Made by a program: the position numbers and the translations under genes. A DNA stretch of 64,000 nucleotides, taken from positions 62,001 through 126,000 of the forward strand of contig NZ_JAQAGZ010000011.1 of assembly GCF_027533625.1 (NCBI RefSeq). Reading direction: 5' to 3'. Below the pieces are notes generated by a model. That model was given only the letters and a program-made list of their open reading frames with translations. It was not told where the DNA came from and did not search any database. Numbering within the stretch: the stretch's first letter is position 1; the number at the start of each line of letters is the position of its first letter. Shown here piece by piece: positions 17,820 to 26,254 of this stretch. Origin of the DNA: Paenibacillus gyeongsangnamensis. GTDB lineage: Bacteria > Bacillota > Bacilli > Paenibacillales > NBRC-103111.

Positions 17820-18833
17820 GTGAAGCCTCAGCTGTTAACCATTGTGGTGCCCTGTTACAACGAGGAGGATGTGCTTCCGGAGACCGTACGGCGGTTAAGT
17901 CAAGTTTTGTCCGGGCTTATGAAGGAACAGTTGATTTCCGCTGAAAGCAGAATGCTGTTCGTCGATGACGGAAGCCGGGACCGTACTTGGGAGCTCATTG
18001 AGCAATTCCATCAAACCAATCCTTACGTGACCGGTCTGAAGCTCGCCAAAAATGCGGGACATCAGAACGCGCTTCTTGCCGGTCTGACGGCTGCAAAGAC
18101 GGTGTCGGATTGCGTCATTTCCATTGATGCCGATCTTCAGGACGATGTGGACGTCATGCGCGAGTTCGTCATTCAATTTCTTGCGGGCTACGATGTCGTA
18201 TACGGAGTCCGGCAAAGCAGATCCGCCGATACCTGGCTCAAGCGGACGACCGCCCAAGGCTTTTACAGGCTTATGCACGCTATGGGCGTGAATATCCGTT
18301 ATAACCATGCGGATTACCGGTTGATGAGCAAGCGCGCTTTGGAGGCGCTCGGCCGCTTCCAGGAAGTGAATCTATTCCTGAGAGGCATCGTCCCGCTAAT
18401 CGGATTTCCTTCCACAGAGGTTTATTACAACCGTCATGAACGGTTTGCCGGAGAATCCAAGTACCCGTTAAAGAAAATGCTGGCGTTTGCCTTCGAGGGC
18501 ATTACCTCCTTCAGCGTAACGCCGATCCGTTTCGTAACGCTTACAGGCTTCGCCATTTTTGCATTAAGCCTGCTCGCCTTTGTGTACGCTATTGCAGGCA
18601 AGCTGTGGGGAACGACCGTATCCGGTTGGACCTCCCTTATTCTCTCTATCTGGTTCATCGGCGGCGTGCAGCTGTTAGCTCTTGGACTGATCGGGGAATA
18701 TATCGGCAAAGTGTACAAGGAAGTCAAACGGAGGCCGCTGTACGTGGTTGAAAAAGAAATGCTTCTGACCCCGGCAAGTACGGCATATCGCCAAGCCGCC
18801 GCGGCGGTACAGCCAGCCAAGAGGCAGGTGTAA
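17820..18833 (+). CDS. Polyprenyl-phosphate glycosyltransferase, GtrB/DPM1-like (GT2)
   Basis: The N-terminal GT2 domain has TIVVPCYNEED, FVDDGSRDRTW, DADLQDD as the metal-binding DxD-like motif and a HERFAGESKYPLKKM segment. Two membrane helices follow (about residues 230-255 and 265-290). This is the GtrB/YfdH layout: the enzyme loads glucose or a similar sugar onto undecaprenyl phosphate on the cytoplasmic face. I chose the GTG with GGATGGGAG upstream; a TTG 13 codons earlier gives a longer frame but no ribosome site. The stop is followed three bases later by the GtrA-like gene. Confidence 0.85.
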   Translation: MKPQLLTIVVPCYNEEDVLPETVRRLSQVLSGLMKEQLISAESRMLFVDDGSRDRTWELIEQFHQTNPYVTGLKLAKNAGHQNALLAGLTAAKTVSDCVISIDADLQDDVDVMREFVIQFLAGYDVVYGVRQSRSADTWLKRTTAQGFYRLMHAMGVNIRYNHADYRLMSKRALEALGRFQEVNLFLRGIVPLIGFPSTEVYYNRHERFAGESKYPLKKMLAFAFEGITSFSVTPIRFVTLTGFAIFALSLLAFVYAIAGKLWGTTVSGWTSLILSIWFIGGVQLLALGLIGEYIGKVYKEVKRRPLYVVEKEMLLTPASTAYRQAAAAVQPAKRQV

Positions 18834-18836
18834 TCC

Positions 18837-19313
18837 GTGTCCGCGCTGCTTCGGCACAGCTTCATCCGGTTTCTCATCGTCGGCTTGCTGAACACGCTGG
18901 TGGGCCTCGGGATCAGCTTTTTCTCGTTCAATCTGCTGCAATTCAATTACTGGGCGTCAACGTTCTTGGGGAATACGACCGGAGCCGTTGTAAGCTATGT
19001 TTTGAACAAAAAATTTACCTTTCGATCGCAGATCAGCATACGCAGCAGCTGGTGGAGGTTTGTGCTCGTTATCTTAAGCTGTTACGGCGTTTCTTACGGG
19101 GCAAGCATCGGATTGGCGCAAGCGTGCATCCGGTACTTCCCGCAGGTACCTGCCGGATGGCTCCACAACGGCGCTATCTTCATGGGCAACGTATTGTATA
19201 CGATCAGCAATTATTTGGGTCATAAACACTTCACTTTCCGGTCATCAATAAGTAAAAAAGCCGGCAACCCTATGAACGGCGAAGCCGGCGTGACGGAACG
19301 GTCAACGATGTAA
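18837..19313 (+). CDS. GtrA-family flippase-like membrane protein
   Basis: The 158-residue protein shows the GtrA signature: FLIVGLLNTLVGLGI in helix 1, YVLNKKFTF after helix 2 and NYLGHKHFTF after helix 4. GtrA-like proteins are thought to flip undecaprenyl-phosphate sugars to the outer face. The start is GTG, just behind the GtrB-like stop. Near its end, inside the coding sequence, lies an inverted repeat with GCCGGC arms that may act as a terminator. With its upstream neighbour and the divergent PIG-V-like gene it completes a glycosyl donor pathway. Confidence 0.85.
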   Translation: MSALLRHSFIRFLIVGLLNTLVGLGISFFSFNLLQFNYWASTFLGNTTGAVVSYVLNKKFTFRSQISIRSSWWRFVLVILSCYGVSYGASIGLAQACIRYFPQVPAGWLHNGAIFMGNVLYTISNYLGHKHFTFRSSISKKAGNPMNGEAGVTERSTM

Positions 19314-19344
19314 TGGAACCACAATAAGCGCTTGTACTTCATAG

Positions 19345-20079
19345 CTAGCTGGAATAATTGATGGCCATCCAACTGATCAAATGAACTGCATCCGATTTAA
19401 TAGCTCTTATGAGCTCAATGAATTTTAAATAATAATCGTCGGCCATACCTGCGTAAATCAAAATACTGTAACCGACAATAGCAATAGTGGAGACAAGGAA
19501 TAATCCCCCCCAGACTAACGAAGGAATCAAAGTCATTTGAGAAAGCGATGATGCATCGCCTGCGTTTCTGTAATCTTTAAAGCTTAACGTGAACACAACA
19601 CACGAGCTCTTAATAGAATTCACCAGCGATATGCTCATTACCACAAAAATCAACCATTTTACGTCCATATCGTATTTGATTAATAACGATAAAATAAGCA
19701 AAACGGACCCTGCCCAAATTAAACTAAACAAATCTCTCAGCCACAAAATAATAGTTACGGCTAACATCATTGCCAGAATCCAATAGCAAGCAGCATACTC
19801 GTTATTTAGAATAAGATAAATCATAAAGCATGGAAACAAAGCGGAGAACGGATATCCGGATATAACGGTGAAAAATCGGCCTATCCAGCCTCTAGTGCCC
19901 GTGAGCGCAAAACCGCTTGTATCCGTATTTAACTTAATCTTATATACCTTTCCGCCCGTTAACAGCGCAAAACTAGCATGCCCCCATTCATGGACAATGG
20001 TATTTATTAAAGACAAATATTTGTTTAGGAAGGGGATTTGAGTAATGACGATAGAAATTGCAACTAATACGTAAATCAT
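19345..20079 (-). CDS. M50B-like membrane metalloprotease
   Basis: The 244-residue protein has about six membrane helices and the zinc motif HEWGH at residues 30-34, right after the first helix. This matches the Peptidase_M50B-like family, related to site-2 proteases but without a PDZ domain. Its substrate is unknown. AAGGAG lies six bases before the ATG. Its A+T content is clearly higher than that of the flanking genes, which may mean recent acquisition. It stands alone between the GtrA-like gene and the lyase pseudogene. Confidence 0.7.
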   Translation of the reverse strand: MIYVLVAISIVITQIPFLNKYLSLINTIVHEWGHASFALLTGGKVYKIKLNTDTSGFALTGTRGWIGRFFTVISGYPFSALFPCFMIYLILNNEYAACYWILAMMLAVTIILWLRDLFSLIWAGSVLLILSLLIKYDMDVKWLIFVVMSISLVNSIKSSCVVFTLSFKDYRNAGDASSLSQMTLIPSLVWGGLFLVSTIAIVGYSILIYAGMADDYYLKFIELIRAIKSDAVHLISWMAINYSS

Positions 20080-20168
20080 ATGCTTTCTCCTTCATGAATG
20101 CGCTCATCTATATATACTATTACATCCATGTAGGAGAAGGCAAAAGGCAGGTCGTACATTGTACGAGT

Positions 20169-22320
20169 CTATGGGGTCTCATTAACATAGATGGAGATCG
20201 GGATCTGCAACTCCTTAACTCCTTGCATAACAAGCCTCGCAATATGGTCGGCGCCCTTTTCGGTAAAATGGGTGCAATCCGTGCCGTTAGACGAGATCAT
20301 GAATAACTCCGCTGCTTCATCGTATCCCAAAGAACGGTATAATGCCAAGCTTCGATCCATTAAGTCAATGAGCTGCACCTGTTCCTCCTCGGCCACCTGT
20401 TTCATTGCAGCGCAATAATCGGAGAAATCGTTAAGGAACGTCCCCTCATGATAATGCAATCTTCCCACAGGGGTTAACAGGATCGGGATGGCGCCCCATT
20501 CCTTTGCTCCGGCCGTATACATTTTCAAGTAAGTTTTATAGCTGCCAAAGGGCTCGGTATACCTCTCCGGCTTGCTTGCGGTCGAATCGTTATGGCCCAT
20601 TTGAATGAACAAATAGTCGTTCTCTTGAAGAACGTTCAGAATCTCCTCAAGCCGCCCTTCTTCTACGAACGTTTTCGAGCTTCTTCCGCCGATGGCTTTG
20701 TTGATGAAACGGACATTTCCGGTGAAGTATCGACTGATAAACTGCCCCCATCCCGCTTGCGGCGCGGATTCGGCTTTATACGTCTGAACGGTGGAATCAC
20801 CGGCGATATAAACGGTCAAGGTTTGCTGTTCCGGCATCGTGAAAATATTCGGAGGAGGCGGATTCTTCATGCCTTCACCCAAATAAAATCCGGTATGCGG
20901 CGGCTGATTATAAACCGTGTTCTGCCAAGCAATGCCCAGACGGTAAACCGGGTCATGCATCAGCGTATGGATCCGGTGCTCGGTCGGAACCGTTGTCGAA
21001 TAGATATGAAGCGCACGGCTGTCCGCCGTTCGCCAGACGACCTCCTCCCTCCAGTCTCCGAACAGATCCGCCTGCAGGCAGGGAGTCGCTTTCGTTCCGT
21101 TATTGGAAACACATTCTTCGGCCGTCAGAAGATTAACGGTTCTGGAATTCACATAATCCCATTTGTCGATCCGATTCTGATCCAAGAGCTCCCTAAGCAG
21201 GTCACCGTCCCACCAAATGGCAAAGTTTGTTGAAGAAGGCAGAATGTCGCTGTTTTCCCCGGCACAGTTATAAATTCCGCCTGCTGCGGCCGGCCAGAAC
21301 TCCTCCCCTTCATATCTCGGATCAATATCGGCCGAAGTGCCTCTGCCGGCATCGCGGGTAATGGGCATACCCCACAGCAGCTCGCCCGTTGCGGCATCAT
21401 GCAGCTCAACTCCTGCTTCTTGAGGCTTTTCATGAACCTGAAAAACCTCCAATCCGGGTCTCTTTGGATCCAGATTCCCGACATGCATCGCATCCCCGTG
21501 TCCAAGCTCCGTCGTGTAAAGTCCCTGCCCGTTGTGATCGATCACGCAGGAGCCGAACACAATTTCATCTTTTCCGTCCCCATCGACATCGGCGACGCTC
21601 AAATTATGATTGCCCTGACCCGCATAACCGGCATTGTTACTGTCAAAGGTCCACACCTTGGTCAGCTGCCCGTCTCTCCAGTTATAGGCAGCCAGCACCG
21701 TTCTCGTGTAATAACCGCGGCACATAACCAGACTTGGCCTTACTCCGTCCAGATAGGCAACGCAGGCAAGAAACCGGTCTACCCTGTTTCCGTAAGCATC
21801 CCCCCAGTCAGTCACGCTGCCTCTGGGAGGATCGTACTCCATAGTAGCCAAGGCTGCTCCCGTCAATCCGTCAAACACGGTCAAAAACTCCGGGCCGTCT
21901 AAAATGTATCCGTTCTCGTTTCGATAATCCGCGGCAGGCTCGCCGATGACCTTTCCCGTTCCGTCAATGGTTCCGTCCGCCGTTTTACAGGCCACTTCGG
22001 CTTTTCCGTCGCCATCCAGATCATAGACCATGAACTGGGTATAATGGGCCCCCGGCACGGATGTTCCTGCCGAGATCGATTCGCCAGAGCAGAGTGCCGT
22101 CCAGCTTATAGGCATCCAAGTAAACATTCCCCGTATACCCTTTATGCGCATTATCTTTGGAATTGGAGGGATCCCATTTTAAAATAATCTCATACTGCCC
22201 CTCCCCGTCCACATCTCCGGCGCTGGCGTCGTTGGCGCTGTAGGTATAGGCTGTACCGTCAGGAGTCACTCCGCCTTCCGGTATTTGCAGAGGGACGCTA
22301 TGATAACCGATGCCGTCCAT
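20169..22320 (-). pseudogene. Rhamnogalacturonan lyase (PL11) fused to SGNH acetylesterase (CE12), 5'-truncated and frameshifted
   Basis: The C-terminal 660 residues are open. They hold most of a PL11 rhamnogalacturonan lyase (YDLDGDGKAEVACKTADGT, VDGDGKDEIVFGS), a proline linker and an SGNH esterase with GDSTVQTY, GGRSSKTF, MGHNDS and DCTHF, the block pattern of rhamnogalacturonan acetylesterases. Upstream, in another frame, the lyase continues as PLQIPEGGVTPDGTAYTYS up to LGRNIRAG. One extra base in a five-C run at 22049-22053 breaks the frame; removing it restores RAGAHYTQF. PL11 homology stops near 22300, where the divergent AraC gene starts, so about the first 80-100 residues and any signal peptide are gone. 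Homopolymer sequencing error could explain the shift, but not the 5' truncation. Confidence 0.8.
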
Positions 22321-23100
22321 CTTCCTTTTTATGTGTATACGGTAGGCGGTATGGAAAATCAAACCCCGGTAAGCCGTCCGAACGGTTACCTCCATTATGT
22401 CTGGCTGCATACGATCCGGGGACAAGGGAAGCTGATTCTGGACGGAAAAAAACACCTGCTTGCTCCGAATACCGGTGTTGTTCTATTTCCCGGCAGTTCT
22501 TATGAATATGCTTCCGTCGAGGAGCCTTGGGAAACGCACTGGGTGGCCTTTCAAGGCTTCGCGGTTCACCCCTTCCTCATTCAAAATGCTATTTCGGATT
22601 CAAAAGTATTTACCTTTCAAAATCTTGGGCGGCTTGACCATCACATCCATGAGATCTTTCTGTCCGCATTGACAAATCATCCCGAGAACGGACTTATCAG
22701 CTCAGGCAAGCTGTACAGTTTTTTGGTCGAATGGATTCAATGCATTAACAGGGAACGGCAGCAGTCGGGTGAATCCGCCTACCATCGAGTGCAGCCGGTC
22801 CTCGCTTACATGGAGCAGCATCTCGGCGAGGACCTGTCGTTGGAAGAGTTGGCTGCGGTGATCGGCTCTTCCCCTCAATATCTGTGCCGCATGTTCAAAC
22901 AGTCCATCCAAATGAGCCCGGTCGGTTACTTAATCCGGCTTCGTTTGCAGAAGGCAAAAGAGCTTTTGCTCGAGAATGGCGATATTTCCGTATCCGAGAT
23001 TGGGAGGAACGTCGGTTTCCATACCTCCAGTTATTTCTGCTCCGTATTTAGACAGCATGAAGGCATTACGCCTCTCGAATTCCGAAAATCCCACCGCTAA
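22300..23100 (+). CDS. AraC-family transcriptional regulator
   Basis: The 266-residue protein has an AraC-type cupin sensor domain (VWLHTIRGQGKLILDGK, GVVLFPG) and two C-terminal helix-turn-helix units with LSLEELAAVIGSSPQYLCRMFK and IGRNVGFHTSSYFCSVFR. Such regulators activate sugar-utilisation genes on binding a saccharide. I chose the ATG with AGAGGGA in front over an in-frame TTG five codons earlier. The first codons overlap the broken 5' end of the divergent rhamnogalacturonan lyase gene, so its ribosome site derives from lyase sequence. The likely targets are that lyase fusion or the convergent solute-binding protein gene. Confidence 0.8.
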   Translation: MITDAVHLPFYVYTVGGMENQTPVSRPNGYLHYVWLHTIRGQGKLILDGKKHLLAPNTGVVLFPGSSYEYASVEEPWETHWVAFQGFAVHPFLIQNAISDSKVFTFQNLGRLDHHIHEIFLSALTNHPENGLISSGKLYSFLVEWIQCINRERQQSGESAYHRVQPVLAYMEQHLGEDLSLEELAAVIGSSPQYLCRMFKQSIQMSPVGYLIRLRLQKAKELLLENGDISVSEIGRNVGFHTSSYFCSVFRQHEGITPLEFRKSHR

Positions 23101-23110
23101 GCGAATGCAT

Positions 23111-24421
23111 TTATTTAGCGGCTTTTGAATCTTGAATCTTCTTGTTTGACTGCTCTTCAACGCTTCGGAAGGACGAATTGATATCCATTTTACCTAAAAT
23201 AATGTCCGATGCCGCACGTACATAAGGCGATTCGGCCACATTATCGTATCCGGTTTTTGGCGAGATCGGCGCAAACTTGTTGTAGAATGCGGCATTAAAG
23301 TTTTTACCTTTAAATATGCTTTCCTGACCAAATACTTTCTTGACCGCATCGTTATTTAGTATTGGCATTGTTCCTGTTTTGGACAAATGGGCTTGTACTT
23401 CCTCCGTTATCAAATATTTAATGACCTCCATCGCTTCATCCTTATGCTTACTGGTTGAAGTGACGCTGAAATAAGCCGGATAGGCTTGAGCTCCGATTCC
23501 CGGCTTCTCTTTAAAGGTCGGCAAAGACACCATATCCCAATTCATAGCCTGAAATTCATTCGGGAAATAGAAAAGGTATTGGGTAAGCCACGCAAACATG
23601 GCCAATTCTTTATCCTTATAGAATTCCTCCCTGTAGAGCATCCCGTCCTTATGAGCCCTCATGTACTCCTTGTAGCCCGATACTTGCCCGGGAGCTACGA
23701 AGAGAGTTTCGTACAGGTTCTTCCATTCCGGACTGCTGTTTATGGTGACCTTTTCCGTCTTGGGATCGACATAGGGCAGCGACAGCTGATTCATTCTCAG
23801 AAGGTGGGTTGGCGACGTAGATAGTCCCACGTACTGCTTCACTCCGTCATGCTTCGTCACTTGCTTGGCCAGCTCAGTCGCTTCATCCCAGGTCATGCCG
23901 TCCTTTGGGTAAGGCACTCCGAATTTATCAAAAATATCTTTGTTGTAAAAGAGAACCATACTGGTATTGCTTACGGGTACCCCGTACATTTTACCGCCGG
24001 AAATGTCTCTCATGGCATCGACTGAGGTTTTTTCCAGCAAACCCAGATCCACGCCGTGTTTCTTGATTAAATCGGTCATATCGAACTGCAAATTGTAGTC
24101 CATTAAACCATTGATCACAAGCCCGACGGGCGCGAAAAAGAGGTCGATTGGTTTGCCGGCCGCTATTAATTCTTTAACTCCGTACGTTTTGGAGGCTTGA
24201 ATGTATTTAATCGTGTAATTGGGGAACTTTTTCCGAATCAAGTCTCCGTACTGTTGATTAAAGCTGTCCTCCGGAATGCCATCCATCGAGAACACGGACA
24301 AGGTCACCGGATCATTGCTTTTCACAGATGTCTCGACGACACTTGAACCGGCACAGGCTGTTACAAGGACGGATGCCGTCATCCAAAATGCCGCTAGGGA
24401 TATTGCTTTTCTAAACAACAT
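23111..24421 (-). CDS. Sugar ABC transporter substrate-binding lipoprotein, orphan
   Basis: The 436-residue protein is a family 1 extracellular solute-binding protein. Its start MLFRKAISLAAF leads into a lipobox VLVTAC near residue 22, so it is lipid-anchored outside the membrane. The body has DLFFAPVG, YGVPVSNTSMVLFYNKDIFDKFGVPYP-type blocks and AYFSVTSTSKHKDEAMEVIKYL, all standard for the family. AAAGGGGGTC lies five bases before the chosen ATG. No permease genes are next to it, so it must share a permease encoded elsewhere or be a remnant of a larger locus. A cre-like box lies upstream. Confidence 0.85.
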   Translation of the reverse strand: MLFRKAISLAAFWMTASVLVTACAGSSVVETSVKSNDPVTLSVFSMDGIPEDSFNQQYGDLIRKKFPNYTIKYIQASKTYGVKELIAAGKPIDLFFAPVGLVINGLMDYNLQFDMTDLIKKHGVDLGLLEKTSVDAMRDISGGKMYGVPVSNTSMVLFYNKDIFDKFGVPYPKDGMTWDEATELAKQVTKHDGVKQYVGLSTSPTHLLRMNQLSLPYVDPKTEKVTINSSPEWKNLYETLFVAPGQVSGYKEYMRAHKDGMLYREEFYKDKELAMFAWLTQYLFYFPNEFQAMNWDMVSLPTFKEKPGIGAQAYPAYFSVTSTSKHKDEAMEVIKYLITEEVQAHLSKTGTMPILNNDAVKKVFGQESIFKGKNFNAAFYNKFAPISPKTGYDNVAESPYVRAASDIILGKMDINSSFRSVEEQSNKKIQDSKAAK

Positions 24422-24465
24422 GAGGACCCCCTTTCGTTTGATATGTAGTCCATGGTATTCCATTT

Positions 24466-24480
24466 TTGTAAACGCTTCAA
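24466..24480 (+). promoter_or_regulatory. cre-like site upstream of the orphan binding protein
   Basis: TTGTAAACGCTTCAA matches the CcpA box WTGNAANCGNWNNCW at all but one fixed position. It lies about 45 bases before the solute-binding protein start, where catabolite repression would be expected. Confidence 0.45.
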
Positions 24481-24546
24481 CATTAACATATTGTCTAAAT
24501 ATCAGTATCTTAAACTGCTATGCTGCTCGCTCTCCCGCTTCAAACG

Positions 24547-24577
24547 ATAAAAAACCTCGCGAAAGGAACGCGAGGTT
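24547..24577 (-). terminator. Rho-independent terminator on the minus strand
   Basis: AACCTCGCG and CGCGAGGTT form a 9-bp perfect stem with a 7-nt loop. On the minus strand it is followed by a T run (TTTTTTATCG). It would stop transcripts coming leftward from the kinase gene across the VOC remnant. Confidence 0.65.
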
Positions 24578-24590
24578 GGACCGGAGGTGA

Positions 24591-24860
24591 ATCGGCTGGC
24601 CGGTAGCAGAACTGGAGAAGCATTGCGGACTAACACTGATGGCCATCGATAACAGCACCCAGTACGAGCATCCCTTCACTCCCGCTCTTTCCCTGTTCGT
24701 AACATGCGATTCGGAAGAAGAAATCCATCGCATCTTTGAACAGCTGTCGCAAGGCGGCAAAATCTTAATGCCGCTGGACGCTTCTCCGGTTAGTGAGAAA
24801 TTTGGCTGGGTTGAAGATAAATACGGGGTTTCCTGGCAGCTGAACCTTGACAAAAGCTGA
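24591..24860 (+). pseudogene. PhnB/VOC-family protein, C-terminal remnant
   Basis: An open segment starting just after a TGA reads GLTLMAIDNS and then SLFVTCDSEEEIHRIFEQLS, KILMPLD and KFGWVEDKYGVSWQL. This is the C-terminal half of PhnB-like VOC proteins, which are normally 130-150 residues; an intact family member sits at 59475-59885. The N-terminal half is missing and the internal ATG has no ribosome site. A minus-strand terminator hairpin lies where the first half should be. I take it as a truncated remnant. Confidence 0.65.
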
Positions 24861-24874
24861 TTTCCCGCTGAGCT

Positions 24875-26149
24875 TCAAGCTTCATTCGTGAATTGGCCGG
24901 ACATCGGGAACGAAATCGTATATTCCGTTCCCGTCCCTGGCTCGCTTTTGATATCGATCGTCCCGTTCATTTTCTTGATAATCCCGAAAGATACCATCGT
25001 CCCGAGTCCCGTTCCTTTTTCTTTGGTTGAATAGTACGGGGTTCCAAGCCGATTGAGCTGCTCTTTGGTCATGCCTGTCCCCGTATCGGTAATGTTCAGC
25101 AGGCACAGGTCTTGATCGCGGCTTACTTTGAATTGCAATTTTCCTCCGTCCGGCATAGCTTCTACGGCATTCTTCCCCAAATTCACCAACGCTTGATGGA
25201 GCTTGGATTTATCTCCGATAATGACGATCGGATTCTGATCCAAGGCTACTTCCAACTCAATATTGTTGAAATTGGCATATGTTTGCAGCACCTTGGACAC
25301 ATAATCCGTTTCCACGTTCATGTCGATGCTTTCGATTTTTTCGAGGTCGGGCTTAGCCAGCGACAAATACTCCGAAATGATAAGCTGAGCCCGGTCTAAT
25401 TCGGCCAAGCTGATTTGTTGATAAAACACTCTCCGCTCCTCGGTCAAACCGCCATCCCCCAGCAATTGGATAAACCCTCTGACGGAAGTCAGCGGATTTC
25501 TAATCTCATGTGCCACAGAGGCAGCCAAATCGCTGACGATCCTAATTTTCTCGCTTTTGATGATTTCGTCCTGCAAGGAAAAATAGGTATTGAGTGATTC
25601 TATAATGTAGATGCAGAATGCCGCAATGATGCTTTGCAATACATAAGTTTCAATCGTTTCTATCGGTTTATTCAACAGACGCCCCAGGTCGCCGATCCAG
25701 GATAGATAGATGAAGAAGGTTAATAATTTGACAGCCGTACATAGCGCGATCGTTAACGCAATCTTTTTAGCCGTGGTTAAGTCTTGATAACGCTTGAGAG
25801 AGAGAAGAATGAGAGCCAGACTGGGCAAGAACGAGACGGCGTAAATCACAGGGTAAGGACTTCCCATGGTATAACGGTACAACACCAATGCGGCATACAA
25901 TAATATGGAAACGAGCGTTCCGCCGTATAGAGAACCGACCACGAAGGGAATGGAACGGAAATCATAAATTAATCCGTCTAAATTGAACGGAAGCGACATG
26001 GTAACGATGAGGGCAAACGAAAACAGGATGTACAATAGAAACCGGTAAAGTGTAACATTGCTCTTCGTTTTATAAATAAATTGATACAGTACCAACGGAG
26101 AAAAAATAAAAAAAATGTTTAGTAGGAAGTCTTTAAAAATACTAAGCAT
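24875..26149 (-). CDS. Sporulation-type sensor histidine kinase, KinB-like
   Basis: The 424-residue protein starts with about six membrane helices. These contain IPFVVGSLYGG, the motif of the 5TMR-LYT sensor domain found in KinB-type sporulation kinases. The kinase core has SVAHEIRNPLTSVRGF with phosphoacceptor His near residue 213, an N box (LVNLGKNAVEAM), DTGTGM and GTGLGTMVS. No response regulator is adjacent, as expected for a kinase feeding Spo0F. GGGGGCCCTT precedes the ATG. The sporulation gene spoVB follows upstream on the same strand, 105 bases away, which supports a sporulation or envelope role. Confidence 0.75.
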   Translation of the reverse strand: MLSIFKDFLLNIFFIFSPLVLYQFIYKTKSNVTLYRFLLYILFSFALIVTMSLPFNLDGLIYDFRSIPFVVGSLYGGTLVSILLYAALVLYRYTMGSPYPVIYAVSFLPSLALILLSLKRYQDLTTAKKIALTIALCTAVKLLTFFIYLSWIGDLGRLLNKPIETIETYVLQSIIAAFCIYIIESLNTYFSLQDEIIKSEKIRIVSDLAASVAHEIRNPLTSVRGFIQLLGDGGLTEERRVFYQQISLAELDRAQLIISEYLSLAKPDLEKIESIDMNVETDYVSKVLQTYANFNNIELEVALDQNPIVIIGDKSKLHQALVNLGKNAVEAMPDGGKLQFKVSRDQDLCLLNITDTGTGMTKEQLNRLGTPYYSTKEKGTGLGTMVSFGIIKKMNGTIDIKSEPGTGTEYTISFPMSGQFTNEA

Positions 26150-26254
26150 AAGGGCCCCCGGAGCAGCTCGGTTTGGTCTTGGTAAAACGCTTTGCCTCTC
26201 ATTTCGACAGCTAATCTCAAAAAACCTTCCTTAATCGTCAATGGAATCACCACT

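Noticed and set aside
22045..22060. Programmed frameshift in the PL11-CE12 gene
   Set aside because: A five-C tract without a slippery heptamer or downstream structure, and the gene is also 5'-truncated, so decay or sequencing error is simpler.
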